Assembly: GCF_030815975.1 (NCBI RefSeq)
Contig: NZ_JAUSXL010000002.1
Span: 1,612,001-1,676,000 of the forward strand
From: Variovorax paradoxus
Lineage (GTDB): Bacteria > Pseudomonadota > Gammaproteobacteria > Burkholderiales > Burkholderiaceae_C
Length of the DNA: 64,000 nt
Direction: 5' to 3'
Positions 17,298-26,771 of the stretch are shown piece after piece (within the stretch, counting starts at the first letter, position 1; the number at the start of each line of letters is the position of its first letter). The translations under genes and the position numbers were made by a program. The notes beneath the pieces were generated by a model, which saw only the letters and a list, made by a program, of their open reading frames with translations, did not search any database and was not told where the DNA came from.

Positions 17298-19267
17298 GCT
17301 GTCGCCTCCACCGCGCGCGCCACCAGTTCGGCCACGTCCAGCACTTCGGGACGCTTGCCGACCACGCCTTCCAGCATTGCGGTGCACTGCGGGCAGGCCA
17401 CGGCCAGGATCTCGGCGCCGGTGGCGCGGGCGTCGTCCATGCGGATGTCGGGAATGCGGCGCTGGCCCGGAATGTCGGTGGCCGGTGCCCCGCCTCCGCC
17501 GCCGCAGCAGCGCGCATTCAGGCCGTGGCGCTCCATCTCGACGACGCGGATGCCGATGGCCTGCAGCGCGCGCCGCGGCGCTTCGGTCTGCCCGTTGTAG
17601 CGGCCGAGATAGCAGGGATCGTGCAGCGTGACGGTCATCGTCGGCGCATCATCCGCGCGTGTGGCCGGCCGCAGTGCCTTGCGCTCCAGCAGGTCGGCCA
17701 GCAGTTCGGTGTGGTGCCACACGCGGGTCTGGCCGCCGGCCAGGCGCCGGGCCCAGTCCGCATCGAGCAGCGGGTATTCGTTGCGCAGCGCGTGCAACAG
17801 GTGCGGATCGGCCGTGACGAGGTTCGCCGCCGGCCGGCCCTGCAGCGTCGCGATGAGCTGGCGCGCCAGGCGCTGGTAGCCCTCCTCGTCTCCGAGGCGG
17901 CGCGCCACGTCGCCGCAGTCGGTTTCGGCCGCGCCCGGCACCGCCGGGACGATGCCGCCGGCCTTCATGGCCTGCACCAGCGCGCGCAAGGTCTTCTGGC
18001 CGCGCATGTCGAAGCCGGCCTCGCCCGCCAGCAGCAGCCACTCCGCCTGCTGCCCCGGCTCGGCCAGGGGCAGGCCCAGGTCCACGGCCCAGTGGTAGCG
18101 CGCGGCCAGCGGATGGCGGCCCTGCGTGTCGGTCTCGCGCAGCGCGGCCAGCACCTCGCCACCCTTGTTGGGCACCACGCCGCCTTCCATCGTGAGATTG
18201 CGGCGCAGGTCCACCACCAGGTCGACGTGCTCGATCAGCATCGGGCACGCCTGTACGCAGGCGCGGCAGGTGGTGCAGCTCCAGAGCGTCTCGGCCTCCA
18301 CCAGGCCGGGCACTGCACGCCGGTCCGGCGCGCCGTTGTGGCGGCCGAGTTCGTGGCCGGGATAGGGATTGCCGTGGTAACTGGCGTCGCTGCCACCCGC
18401 CATGCCGATGACGAGATCCTGGACCAGCTTCTTGGGATTGAGCGGCTGCCCCGCGGCAAATGCGGGACAAGCCGCCTCGCACTTGCCGCACTGCACGCAG
18501 GCATCGAAGGACAGCAGCCGGTTCCACGCCAGGTCGGCCGGCTTGGCGACGCCGGGCGCATCGCGGTCCAGCGCGAGCGGCCTGAGCGCGCTGGCAGGGC
18601 GCTGCGCGGCCGGGCCCACCTGCTGGCGCCGGAAGCGCTCGGGGCGCGGATGCAGGCCGAGATGCAGCAGGCCGGCCACGGCATGCTTCATCGGCCCGGC
18701 CAGGCCGACGCCCAGCGCCAGCTCGGCGGCGCCGGCGCACAGCGCAAGCGCGCAAAGCGCCGCCCACCACGGCGCGATCTGGTCGTGCCACAGCGCGCCG
18801 ATGGCCAGTGCGCCCATGCCGGCGGCGCCGGCGGCCAGCGTCCACGGCAGCCGGGTCCAGGGCCCGCGCGACACCCGCGCGGCCACGGCAGGCTGGCGCC
18901 GCCGCTGCGCCATCATGAGTGCGCCTCCCAGCATCAGCGCGGCGCAGGCCACCAGCGCGATGTCCAGCACCGCCAGCCGCAGCCGCAGGCCATCGTTGAT
19001 GGCAACCAGCGCCAGGCAGCCGAGCGCGCCGCCGGCCACTGCGACGTGCGCGCGCGCCACGGCGGGCTCGCGCGCCACGACGTCGTGCAGGTCCACGAAA
19101 TAGCGCTTGGGGATGGCCAGCAGGCCGCTCCAGGCCACCGGCGCCGGGCGGCCGCGGCGCCACAGCGCCGCGCGCCGCGCCGTGCCCACGGCCAGCGCCG
19201 TCACGGCCAGCCAGAACACGGCGGTGACAAGGTCCCGCCACACGAAGGCAGACATCAGGCTTTCCAT
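17294..19267 (-). CDS. dgcB: Dimethylglycine demethylation iron-sulfur protein DgcB
   Basis: Membrane-bound iron-sulfur oxidoreductase of 657 residues. Several N-terminal helices (residues ~8-195), then two [4Fe-4S] motifs CxxCxxxCxxxCP (residues 257-268 and 331-342) and a C-terminal CCG domain (CHDPCYLG-like segment, then ARCCGGGGG) as in heterodisulfide reductase and GlpC. It pairs with DgcA to pass electrons from dimethylglycine demethylation toward the membrane. Start 19267 is used; a second ATG at 19255 (SAFVW) is possible. The gap to dgcA is 2 bp. Confidence 0.92.
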   Translation of the reverse strand: MESLMSAFVWRDLVTAVFWLAVTALAVGTARRAALWRRGRPAPVAWSGLLAIPKRYFVDLHDVVAREPAVARAHVAVAGGALGCLALVAINDGLRLRLAVLDIALVACAALMLGGALMMAQRRRQPAVAARVSRGPWTRLPWTLAAGAAGMGALAIGALWHDQIAPWWAALCALALCAGAAELALGVGLAGPMKHAVAGLLHLGLHPRPERFRRQQVGPAAQRPASALRPLALDRDAPGVAKPADLAWNRLLSFDACVQCGKCEAACPAFAAGQPLNPKKLVQDLVIGMAGGSDASYHGNPYPGHELGRHNGAPDRRAVPGLVEAETLWSCTTCRACVQACPMLIEHVDLVVDLRRNLTMEGGVVPNKGGEVLAALRETDTQGRHPLAARYHWAVDLGLPLAEPGQQAEWLLLAGEAGFDMRGQKTLRALVQAMKAGGIVPAVPGAAETDCGDVARRLGDEEGYQRLARQLIATLQGRPAANLVTADPHLLHALRNEYPLLDADWARRLAGGQTRVWHHTELLADLLERKALRPATRADDAPTMTVTLHDPCYLGRYNGQTEAPRRALQAIGIRVVEMERHGLNARCCGGGGGAPATDIPGQRRIPDIRMDDARATGAEILAVACPQCTAMLEGVVGKRPEVLDVAELVARAVEATA

Positions 19268-19269
19268 GC

Positions 19270-21345
19270 TCAGAAGTCCTTGGCGAGGCGCAGCGCGTCG
19301 TAGATGGCGCCGTGGATGTTGTGCATCGACACGCCGTCGCCGATGCGGAACAGCGCGAACTTCCCTTCGCCGCGCAGCGCCTGCGACAGCACCGGCTGCG
19401 GCTGTGCGGCGTAGAGCGCGTCGATGTCGGTCTGGCCGCGGTTGACGGAGCGCTCCTTGAGCTGCCAGTACAGCGCCTCGTCGGGGCGGATGCCGTTCTC
19501 GATCACGACCTGGTCGACGACGCGCTCCTCCTGCGCGTCGGTGTACTCGTTGCGCAGCAGCGCCACGAGCTTGTCGCCGTCCGGCGTCGTCTCGCGGTAG
19601 ACGCGGTCCAGCCAGTGGTTGGGCGTGAAGATGGCGCCGTGCGCATAGAGGCCCCGGTAGAAGATCGGGAAGGTGGTGCCGCCGGTGTCGTCGGCGATCT
19701 TCACGTCCGGCGTCACCAACTCGACCAGATGGCCGCGGCTGGCGATGAAGTCGGCCACGCCGCTGCCCGCATGCGTGCTGATCGCGTCGTACACCAGCAC
19801 GTTGCCCCGCGGCGCGACGCGGCCGCTCAGGATGTCCCAGCCGGACACCGACAGGCCCTCGGCCACGCCCCAGCCCGGGGTCTGGCCAGTGTGCGGGATG
19901 CCGCCGGTGGCGAGCACGACGATGTCGGGCCGCTCGTCCATGATCATGGAGGCGTCGGCCTCGGTGTTCAGCCGCCGGTCCACGCCCAGGCGCAGCGTTT
20001 CCAGGTCGAACCAGCGGATGATGCCGGCCATCTGTTCGCGCTTGGGCGCCTTGGCCGCCAGGTTCACCTGTCCGCCGACCTGGGCCTGCTTCTCGAACAG
20101 CACCACGTCATGGCCGCGCTCGCGCGCCACGCGGGCCGCTTCCAGCCCCGCCGGACCTGCGCCCACGACCACCACCTTGCGCTTTGGGCCTGTGCTCCTG
20201 GCAATGGTGTGAGGCATGGTGCGCTCGCGGCTGGTCGCGGCGTTCTGCACGCACAGCACGTCCAGGCCGTTGTACTGCCGGTCGATGCAGTAGTTGGCGC
20301 CGACGCACTGCTTGATCTGGTCCTCGCGCCCGTCGCGGATCTTGATGACCATGTGCGGATCGGCAATCTGCGCGCGCGTCATCCCCACCATGTCGACCGT
20401 GCCGTTGGCGAGCAGCCGTTCGGCCTGCTGCGCATCGCGGATGCTCTGGGCGTGCATCACCGGAATCTTCACCACGCTCTTGATGCCGCCGGCCAGGTGC
20501 ACGAAGGGCTCGGGCGGCAGCGCCATGGGGGGCATGCAGTTGGCCAGCGTGTTGTGCGTGTCGGCGCCCGAGCCGATGACGCTGAGGAAGTCGATCAGGC
20601 CGGTTTCGCTCATGGCCTGGGCGATTTCCTTGAATGCCTCGTGGTCCAGGCCGTCCTCGTGGAACTCGTCGCCGCACATGCGCAGGCCCACGCAGAAGTC
20701 GCGGCCCACCTCCTCCCGCACGGCGTTGAGCACCTCGATGCCGAAGCGCAGCCGGTTCTCGAGCGAGCCGCCGTATTCGTCGGTGCGGTGGTTGCTGCGC
20801 GGACTCCAGAACTGGTCGATGAGGTGCTGGTGCGCGGCCGAGATCTCGATGCCGTCCATGCCCGAGGCCTTCACGCGGCGCGCGGCCCGCGCATAGTCCC
20901 GGGCGATGCGGCGGATCTCCTCGATCTCGATGGTCTTGGCGTTGCCGCGGTGAACCGGCTCCCGCACGCCCGAAGGGCTGACCAGGTGCGGCCAGTCGAA
21001 GCCGTGCCAGGCATTGCGCCGGCCCATGTGCGTGGCCTGGATCATGATCTTGGCGCCGTGGCCGTGCATGGTCTCGGCGAGCTTGGCGAGGCCCTCCATG
21101 GTCTCGTCGCGCGAGAGATTCACGGAGCTCCACCAGTCGCTGGGACTGTCCTTGGCCACCGGGCTGGAGCCGCCGCAGATGGCCAGGCCCACGCCGCCGC
21201 GGGCCTTCTCTTCGTAGTAGCGGATGTAGCGCTCCCCGGGCATGCCGTTCTCGGCATAGACCTCGGCGTGGGCGGTGCTCACGATCCGGTTGCGGATCTT
21301 CAGCTGGTTGAGCTGGATGGGTTCGAACAGGTGCGGGTAACGCAT
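19270..21345 (-). CDS. dgcA: Dimethylglycine demethylase flavoprotein DgcA
   Basis: Protein of 691 residues of the trimethylamine-dehydrogenase/2,4-dienoyl-CoA-reductase type. Residues 1-370 form an Old-Yellow-Enzyme barrel (RNRIVSTAHAEVYAENG, with HQHLIDQFWSPRSN). An iron-sulfur cysteine set lies at C347, C353 and C365, and an FAD/NAD-binding domain starts near residue 395 (VVVVGAGPAGLEAARVA). It demethylates dimethylglycine to sarcosine. The ATG at 21345 begins the barrel; the long upstream frame is the shadow of the next gene. Confidence 0.93.
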   Translation of the reverse strand: MRYPHLFEPIQLNQLKIRNRIVSTAHAEVYAENGMPGERYIRYYEEKARGGVGLAICGGSSPVAKDSPSDWWSSVNLSRDETMEGLAKLAETMHGHGAKIMIQATHMGRRNAWHGFDWPHLVSPSGVREPVHRGNAKTIEIEEIRRIARDYARAARRVKASGMDGIEISAAHQHLIDQFWSPRSNHRTDEYGGSLENRLRFGIEVLNAVREEVGRDFCVGLRMCGDEFHEDGLDHEAFKEIAQAMSETGLIDFLSVIGSGADTHNTLANCMPPMALPPEPFVHLAGGIKSVVKIPVMHAQSIRDAQQAERLLANGTVDMVGMTRAQIADPHMVIKIRDGREDQIKQCVGANYCIDRQYNGLDVLCVQNAATSRERTMPHTIARSTGPKRKVVVVGAGPAGLEAARVARERGHDVVLFEKQAQVGGQVNLAAKAPKREQMAGIIRWFDLETLRLGVDRRLNTEADASMIMDERPDIVVLATGGIPHTGQTPGWGVAEGLSVSGWDILSGRVAPRGNVLVYDAISTHAGSGVADFIASRGHLVELVTPDVKIADDTGGTTFPIFYRGLYAHGAIFTPNHWLDRVYRETTPDGDKLVALLRNEYTDAQEERVVDQVVIENGIRPDEALYWQLKERSVNRGQTDIDALYAAQPQPVLSQALRGEGKFALFRIGDGVSMHNIHGAIYDALRLAKDF

Positions 21346-21368
21346 GATCGGATGGCTGCGTGTGAGGG

Positions 21369-21908
21369 TCAGGCCGCGAGGGGCGCCACCGTGAACACGC
21401 AGTGCGCATGTCCCTCGGCGGCGCAGCGGGTTTCTTCGCTGTGCGTCTTCCAGGTCTTGCCGGTGTCCTGGCCCACCCAGTCCATGGCGCCGGAGAACCA
21501 GCCGGAGAACAGGTAGCAGACCTTGTCCTGCGTCACCGGCACGCCGGCGATGCCCCGAGCCAGCACGAACACCGAGTGCTCGAGCACGATGCGGGCATGG
21601 CCGGTGGCGGCGTCCACCTCCTCGAAGGAGAACAGGCCCCAGCCGCGCTGCGACAGCCGCTTGAGGTAGTGCTCGTATACCGCCAGGCCCTTCAGGCCGT
21701 GGGTCTTCGATTCCTGCTCGCACCAGAAATACGCGGAGCGGTAGCCCGCCTTGTAAAGGCTCTGCGCATAAGCTTCGCGGCCGATGGCGGCTTCGGCCTC
21801 CACATGGTTGTTGACGAAGAAGTGCCGCGGCACGTAGATCATCGGGAGCCCGTCGGTGCTCCAGATGCCGGTGTTTTCGTCGACCTCGATGGGCAATTGC
21901 GGCTGCAT
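21369..21908 (-). CDS. Conserved V4R-like protein of the dimethylglycine operon (DUF5943)
   Basis: Small cytoplasmic protein of 179 residues with no signal peptide. The C-terminal half resembles a 4-vinyl-reductase (V4R) domain, with cysteines in VCYLFSGWFSG and ETRCAAEGHAHCVF that could bind a small ligand or metal. It matches the small conserved gene found next to dgcA in Pseudomonas. Role unknown; a sensor or accessory protein for the demethylase is a guess. It starts 2 bp after the stop of the dipeptidase gene. Confidence 0.78.
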   Translation of the reverse strand: MQPQLPIEVDENTGIWSTDGLPMIYVPRHFFVNNHVEAEAAIGREAYAQSLYKAGYRSAYFWCEQESKTHGLKGLAVYEHYLKRLSQRGWGLFSFEEVDAATGHARIVLEHSVFVLARGIAGVPVTQDKVCYLFSGWFSGAMDWVGQDTGKTWKTHSEETRCAAEGHAHCVFTVAPLAA

Positions 21909-21910
21909 GC

Positions 21911-22882
21911 TCAGGCTCCCCACACGTCCTTGAACACCCGCAGCCAGTTGCCGCCGATGATCTTCTCGATCTTGCTCGCCGGCCAGCCGGCATGCTCCAT
22001 CTCGGCCGTCAGGTTGGGCATCTCGCCGATGGTGCGGATACCCACGGGGTTGAGCACGGTGCCGAAATCAGTGAGCCGGCGGTGGCGCCCCTTGTCGTGC
22101 GTGATGTGGTCGAAGAACTCCTGCCCGTAGCCCTGGGTGTGGTCGGTGCCCACGCCCACGCAATCCTCGCCCACCAGATTGACGACGTAGTCGATGGCCT
22201 CGACGTAGTCCGTGACGGTGGCCTCGATGCCGCGGCGCAGGAAGGGCGGGAACATGGTCACGCCGATGAAGCCGCCGCGCTCGGCGATGAAGCGCAGCTG
22301 CTCGTCGCTCTTGTTGCGCGGGTGCTCCTTGAGCCCCGCGGGCAGGCAGTGGCTGTAGGTGACAGGCTTCTTCGAGGCGAGGATCGCCTCCTCGCTCGTT
22401 TTGGCCCCGACATGCGACAGGTCGACCATGATGCCCACCCGGTTCATCTCGGCGATGACTTCGTGGCCGTAGCCGGACAGCCCGCCGTCGCGCTCGTAGC
22501 AGCCGGTGCCGATCAGGTTCTGCGTGTTGTAGCAGAGCTGGACCACGCGCACGCCCATGTCGGCGAAGGCTTCGATGTGGCCCAGGTGGTCCTCGAAGGC
22601 ATGCGCGTTCTGGAAGCCGAGGATGATGCCGGTCTTGCCGTCGGCCTTGGCCTGCTCGATGTCGCGCGTGGTCCGCACCAGCGTGAGCAGGTCCGCGTTG
22701 GCGCGGATGAGCGACTTCATCTGCGCGATGTTGTGCACCGTGCCCTTGAAATCCTCCCAGACGGAGACGGTGCAGTTGGCGGCGGTGAGGCCGCCCTTGC
22801 GCATGTCCTCGAATACCGGGCGGTCCCACTTGGAGATGATGAGGCCGTCGATGACGACGGCGTTGGCATGGATCGGATTCAT
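21911..22882 (-). CDS. Membrane dipeptidase-like (renal dipeptidase family M19) protein
   Basis: Zinc amidohydrolase of 323 residues of the peptidase M19 family: DGLIISKWDRP at the start (where the first metal ligands usually lie as HxD; here Asp only), MVDLSHVGAKTS, YSHCLP and GVGTDHTQG. A copy sits at the head of the dgc operon in other betaine degraders. Its real substrate is unknown and probably not a dipeptide. The ATG at 22882 is chosen for the AAGGA site 9 nt upstream; another ATG at 22909 lacks one. It is the first gene of the operon ending at gbdR. Confidence 0.82.
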   Translation of the reverse strand: MNPIHANAVVIDGLIISKWDRPVFEDMRKGGLTAANCTVSVWEDFKGTVHNIAQMKSLIRANADLLTLVRTTRDIEQAKADGKTGIILGFQNAHAFEDHLGHIEAFADMGVRVVQLCYNTQNLIGTGCYERDGGLSGYGHEVIAEMNRVGIMVDLSHVGAKTSEEAILASKKPVTYSHCLPAGLKEHPRNKSDEQLRFIAERGGFIGVTMFPPFLRRGIEATVTDYVEAIDYVVNLVGEDCVGVGTDHTQGYGQEFFDHITHDKGRHRRLTDFGTVLNPVGIRTIGEMPNLTAEMEHAGWPASKIEKIIGGNWLRVFKDVWGA

Positions 22883-23203
22883 TGTCTGGGTTCCTTGCGT
22901 CTGGTTCATGGGTGGCTGGCGTTGTGGCTGGCGGCGGACCGCGCCGGTGCCTGATTCTTCGAGCCAGCGGTCGCCAAGGCTTGTGCAGCGCGGACGCGCA
23001 CTTGCGCAAATCCGACATCGCCGGCAGCACGCGGGCACCGGGCCCGGATCGCTCGAGGCTGCGTGTCGATTCCTGACAAGTCCGCGTCCTGCCGACGCAA
23101 GGTGCGCACGGCGGCTCGCCAAACAATGCGCCCACCACGTTGACAGGCGCTCCCTGGCGCCAGCTCTCGCGAGGCTCATCCAACGGATTCCAGGATCTCC
23201 GTC
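22883..23203. promoter_or_regulatory. Divergent promoter region between the dgc operon and gbcA
   Basis: 321 bp with no credible gene. It must hold promoters for both the dimethylglycine operon (minus) and gbcAB (plus). Visible elements: the palindrome-like TGTCGATTCCTGACA (23064-23078), and TGTCGGATTTGCGCA on the minus strand around 23000-23017. GlxA/AraC-type regulation by the gbdR product is expected. Confidence 0.5.
23064..23078. promoter_or_regulatory. Candidate regulator site TGTCGATTCCTGACA
   Basis: A TGTC...GACA inverted repeat matching 12 of 15 positions of the site at 12858-12872. It is 125 bp upstream of gbcA and 181 bp upstream of the dipeptidase start. Shared occurrence in two betaine-gene promoter regions suggests a common regulator. 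Confidence 0.45.
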
Positions 23204-24496
23204 ATGCCCACTCAAGCTTCCATCATCACCCTGCATCCCCGCGCCGGTTCGGCGAACGACATGCTGAGCGCCTTGCTGGCGCGGCGCCGCCCCGGCTACA
23301 GTCTGGAGGCGCCGTTCTATCTCAGCGAGGACATCTTCGAGGCCGACATGGAACACATCTTCCGGCGCCACTGGATCTTCGCGGGCGTTGCGCCGCAGGT
23401 GCCGGAGCCGGGCGACTACATCACGGTCGAGGTCGGCGCCGATTCGGTGCTGATCGTGCGGGACGACGACATGAACCTGCGCGCGTTCCACAACGTCTGC
23501 CGCCACCGCGGCTCGCGGCTGTGCCAAGACCACCAGGGCAGCCTGGGCAACATCGTCTGCCCGTACCACCAGTGGACCTACGACCTCGAAGGCAAGCTGA
23601 TCCATGCCGACCACATGGGCGAGGCCTTCCTGCGCGAGCAGCACGGCCTCAAGAAGGTGCACCTGCGCAACCTCGAGGGCTTGATCTTCATCTGCCTGGC
23701 CGACGAACCGCCGGCGGACTTCGAGGAAGCGGCCGCGCGCATGCGCCCCTACCTCGCACCGCACCGCCTGGACGACTGCAAGGTGGCGGCACAGATCGAC
23801 ATCATCGAAGAGGGCAACTGGAAGCTCACGCTGGAGAACAACCGCGAGTGCTACCACTGCATGAGCAACCATCCGGAACTGACGATCTCGATCTACGAGC
23901 AGGGCTTCGGCTACCAGCCCGGGCCGCAGAACGCCGAAGGGCTGGCGCAGTTCGAACACGCCGTGAACGAGAGCCGCGCCCGCTGGGAAGCCATGGGCCT
24001 GCCCAGTGCGCGGATCGAGGAGCTGGACACGCGCGTCAGCGGCTTTCGCGTCCAGCGCCTCCCGTTGGACCGCGCCGGCCAGTCCCAGACGCTGAACGCC
24101 GAGGTCGCCTGCAAGAAGCTGCTGGGCAATTTCGAGGACAAGGCCCTGGGCGGCCTGTCCGTCTGGACCCAGCCCAACTCCTGGCACCACTTCATGAGCG
24201 ACCACGTGGTCAGCTTCTCGACCATCCCGCTCAGCGCCGGACGAACCCTGGTGCGCACGACATGGTGCGTGCACCGGGATGCGGTGGAGGGCGTGGACTA
24301 CACGGTGGACAACCTCACCGCCGTGTGGAACGCCACCAACGCCCAGGACCGCCGGCTGGTCGAGGCCGCGCAGTCCGGCGTGGCCAGCAGCGCCTACGAG
24401 CCCGGCCCCTACTCGCCCTATGCCGAAGCCCTGGTCGAGGCCTTCTGCAGCTGGTACGTGGACCGCATGCGCGCCGGCACCACGGCCGCGCGCTGA
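23204..24496 (+). CDS. gbcA: Glycine betaine monooxygenase, Rieske oxygenase subunit
   Basis: Ring-hydroxylating-type oxygenase of 430 residues. Rieske [2Fe-2S] ligands at C99-x-H101 and C119-x2-H122 (CRHRG ... CPYHQW). The mononuclear iron site includes H218 and H223 in ECYHCMSNHPE. With GbcB it demethylates glycine betaine to dimethylglycine with release of formaldehyde. The context (betaine transporters, dgc and sox operons) favours glycine betaine over carnitine or choline as substrate. The reductase gene follows after 53 bp. Confidence 0.93.
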   Translation: MPTQASIITLHPRAGSANDMLSALLARRRPGYSLEAPFYLSEDIFEADMEHIFRRHWIFAGVAPQVPEPGDYITVEVGADSVLIVRDDDMNLRAFHNVCRHRGSRLCQDHQGSLGNIVCPYHQWTYDLEGKLIHADHMGEAFLREQHGLKKVHLRNLEGLIFICLADEPPADFEEAAARMRPYLAPHRLDDCKVAAQIDIIEEGNWKLTLENNRECYHCMSNHPELTISIYEQGFGYQPGPQNAEGLAQFEHAVNESRARWEAMGLPSARIEELDTRVSGFRVQRLPLDRAGQSQTLNAEVACKKLLGNFEDKALGGLSVWTQPNSWHHFMSDHVVSFSTIPLSAGRTLVRTTWCVHRDAVEGVDYTVDNLTAVWNATNAQDRRLVEAAQSGVASSAYEPGPYSPYAEALVEAFCSWYVDRMRAGTTAAR

Positions 24497-24549
24497 AGCC
24501 GCGGCCGCACCGAACCCGCCGCTGGCCCTTGAACCGGAGCGCCGATCCC

Positions 24550-25665
24550 ATGACGGTTTCCTACCTTGACCTGGCGCAAGCGCCCGCCGCTGCCTGGGGC
24601 CCCGACGACGAGTGGCTCGAATGCGTGCGGGTGCGCGACGAAACGCACGACGTGCGCAGCTTCGTGTTCCGCGCGGTGGAGGCGCGCAGCTTCCGCTACC
24701 GCCCCGGCCAGTTCATCACGCTGAGCCTGGACATCGACGGCGAGCGCGTGAACCGCTGCTACACGCTGTGCTCCAGCCCGACCCGGCCCGACACGCTGAC
24801 CATCACCGTCAAGCGCGTGCCCGGCGGCCGCGTGTCGAACTGGCTGCACGAGCACATGCGCCCGGGCACGCGGCTGTCGGCGGCCGGCCCGGCCGGAGGC
24901 TTCTGCTTTCCGCCCGGACCGGTGCGGGCCCCCGCGCGAGGACAGCTCTACCTCTCGGGCGGCAGCGGCATCACGCCGCTGATGTCGATGTCCCGCGCCT
25001 GGAGCGACCTGGGACTGGACGCCGACGTGCAGTTCATCCACGCCGCCCGCACGCCGCAGGACATCGTCTTTGCCGACGAGCTCAGACTGCTGGCGCGTTC
25101 GCTGCCGCGCTGGCGCGCCACCATGGTGTGCGAGAGCCGCGGCAGCACGCCCGGCTACAGCGGCCTGCTGGGCCGCCTCGGCCTGCCGCTCCTGCGCGCC
25201 CAGGTGCCGGACCTGCTGGAACGCGAGGTCTGGTGCTGCGGCCCCGGCCCCTTCATGGCGGCGGTGCGCGCCATGCTGGCCGAGGCAGGCTTCGACATGG
25301 CGCGCTATCACGAAGAGAGCTTCTCGTTCGAGAGCCTGGCGCCGAACACGGACGAGGCGGCCGAGACATCCGCCGAAGCCGGCCCCGCCGGTACCGAGGC
25401 CAAGCGCTTCGTCGTCACGCTCAAGTCGCGCGGGGAACGCTTCGAATGCGCTGCCGACGAAAGCATCCTGAAGGCCGCGCAGCGCGCCGGCATTCGCTGG
25501 CCTTTCTCGTGCGCCAGCGGCGTGTGCGGCACCTGCCGCACACGCAAGCTCGCCGGCGACATCGACATGAACCAGGGCGGCGGACTGCGCCCGCGCGAGG
25601 TGGCGCAGGGCTGGATCCTGCCCTGCTGCAGCAAGCCGCTGAGCGACCTGGAACTCGACCGATAG
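24550..25665 (+). CDS. gbcB: Glycine betaine monooxygenase, reductase subunit
   Basis: Reductase of 371 residues with FNR layout: FAD-binding [11 protein letters not shown] and RCYTLCSSP (residues ~40-75), NAD(P)-binding [12 protein letters not shown] (~138), and a C-terminal plant-type [2Fe-2S] domain (CASGVCGTC plus a distal CC). It supplies electrons from NADH to GbcA. A ~20-residue acidic Ala/Glu linker separates the reductase and ferredoxin parts. It follows gbcA and precedes the ABC transporter genes on the same strand. Confidence 0.92.
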   Translation: MTVSYLDLAQAPAAAWGPDDEWLECVRVRDETHDVRSFVFRAVEARSFRYRPGQFITLSLDIDGERVNRCYTLCSSPTRPDTLTITVKRVPGGRVSNWLHEHMRPGTRLSAAGPAGGFCFPPGPVRAPARGQLYLSGGSGITPLMSMSRAWSDLGLDADVQFIHAARTPQDIVFADELRLLARSLPRWRATMVCESRGSTPGYSGLLGRLGLPLLRAQVPDLLEREVWCCGPGPFMAAVRAMLAEAGFDMARYHEESFSFESLAPNTDEAAETSAEAGPAGTEAKRFVVTLKSRGERFECAADESILKAAQRAGIRWPFSCASGVCGTCRTRKLAGDIDMNQGGGLRPREVAQGWILPCCSKPLSDLELDR

Positions 25666-25730
25666 CCGGTTCGCCGGCCACTCCCCCGATGAAAAATCCC
25701 CCACGTCCATCACTGTCCCAGGAACCGAGC

Positions 25731-26771
25731 ATGTCTAGACCGAAGATCCAGATACGCGACTTGACCAAGGTCTTCGGCACCAAGCCGGAACAGACGCTGA
25801 AGCTGCTGCGGGAGGGCCAGTCCAAGGACGACATCTTCCAGCGCACCGGCCAGGTGGTCGGCCTCAACCGCGTCAGCTTCGACGTGCATGCCGGCGAGAT
25901 CTACGTGCTGATGGGCCTGTCCGGCTCCGGCAAGTCGACGCTGATCCGGCTCATCAACCGCCTTGTCGAGCCCACGTCGGGCTCGGTCATCGTCGACGGG
26001 CAGGACATCGTCAAGATGCGGGCGGCAGATCTCGTGCGCTGGCGCCGCAAGCGCGTGGCCATGGTGTTCCAGAGCTTCGCGCTGATGCCGCACCGCACGG
26101 TGTTCGACAACGTGGCCTTCGGCCTGGAAATCGCCGGCGACAAGCCCCGCCTGTACCGGGAAAAGATCATGGGCGTGCTGGAACAAGTCGGCCTCAAGGC
26201 CTATGCGCAGAAATACCCGCACCAGCTCTCCGGCGGCATGCAGCAGCGCGTCGGGCTGGCGCGGGCCCTGGCGGCGGACCCGGACGTCCTGCTGATGGAC
26301 GAGGCCTTCTCCGCGCTGGACCCGCTCAAGCGCACGGAGATGCAGGACCTGATGCTCGATCTGCAGCGCGAGCAGCGCCGCACCATCTTCTTCGTCTCGC
26401 ACGACCTGGAGGAAGCGCTCAGGATCGGCTCGCGCATCGGCATCATGGAAGGTGGCAGCCTGGTGCAGGAGGGCACGCCGCACGAGATCGTCACCCGCCC
26501 GGCCAACGACTACGTGCGCCGCTTCTTCAAGGGCGTGGACACCTCGCGCTATTTCACCGCGGCCGACCTGGTCGACAGCGCACATGCGGACCTCGCCGCA
26601 TGCAGCAAGTCGAACAGACTTTCGGCGACTACCACTTTGCCCGATGCGCTGCGCGCCGTCCTTGAGGTGGATCAACCCGTGAGCGTCTTCGACGATGCCG
26701 AGCACCTCGTGGGCTGCATCACGACCAAGAGCCTTCTCATCAAGATTGCGAGTACCCGCCATGCCTACTGA
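25731..26771 (+). CDS. Glycine betaine/choline ABC transporter ATP-binding protein
   Basis: Protein of 346 residues of the ProV/OpuAA type. Walker [10 protein letters not shown], signature LSGGMQQR, Walker [17 protein letters not shown]-terminal CBS-like regulatory segment (residues ~275-346) ends in [11 protein letters not shown] and looks shorter than the paired CBS domains of OpuAA. The ATG at 25731 follows an AGGA site; an earlier ATG at 25689 adds a proline-rich tail. It overlaps the permease gene by 11 bp. Confidence 0.92.
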   Translation: MSRPKIQIRDLTKVFGTKPEQTLKLLREGQSKDDIFQRTGQVVGLNRVSFDVHAGEIYVLMGLSGSGKSTLIRLINRLVEPTSGSVIVDGQDIVKMRAADLVRWRRKRVAMVFQSFALMPHRTVFDNVAFGLEIAGDKPRLYREKIMGVLEQVGLKAYAQKYPHQLSGGMQQRVGLARALAADPDVLLMDEAFSALDPLKRTEMQDLMLDLQREQRRTIFFVSHDLEEALRIGSRIGIMEGGSLVQEGTPHEIVTRPANDYVRRFFKGVDTSRYFTAADLVDSAHADLAACSKSNRLSATTTLPDALRAVLEVDQPVSVFDDAEHLVGCITTKSLLIKIASTRHAY

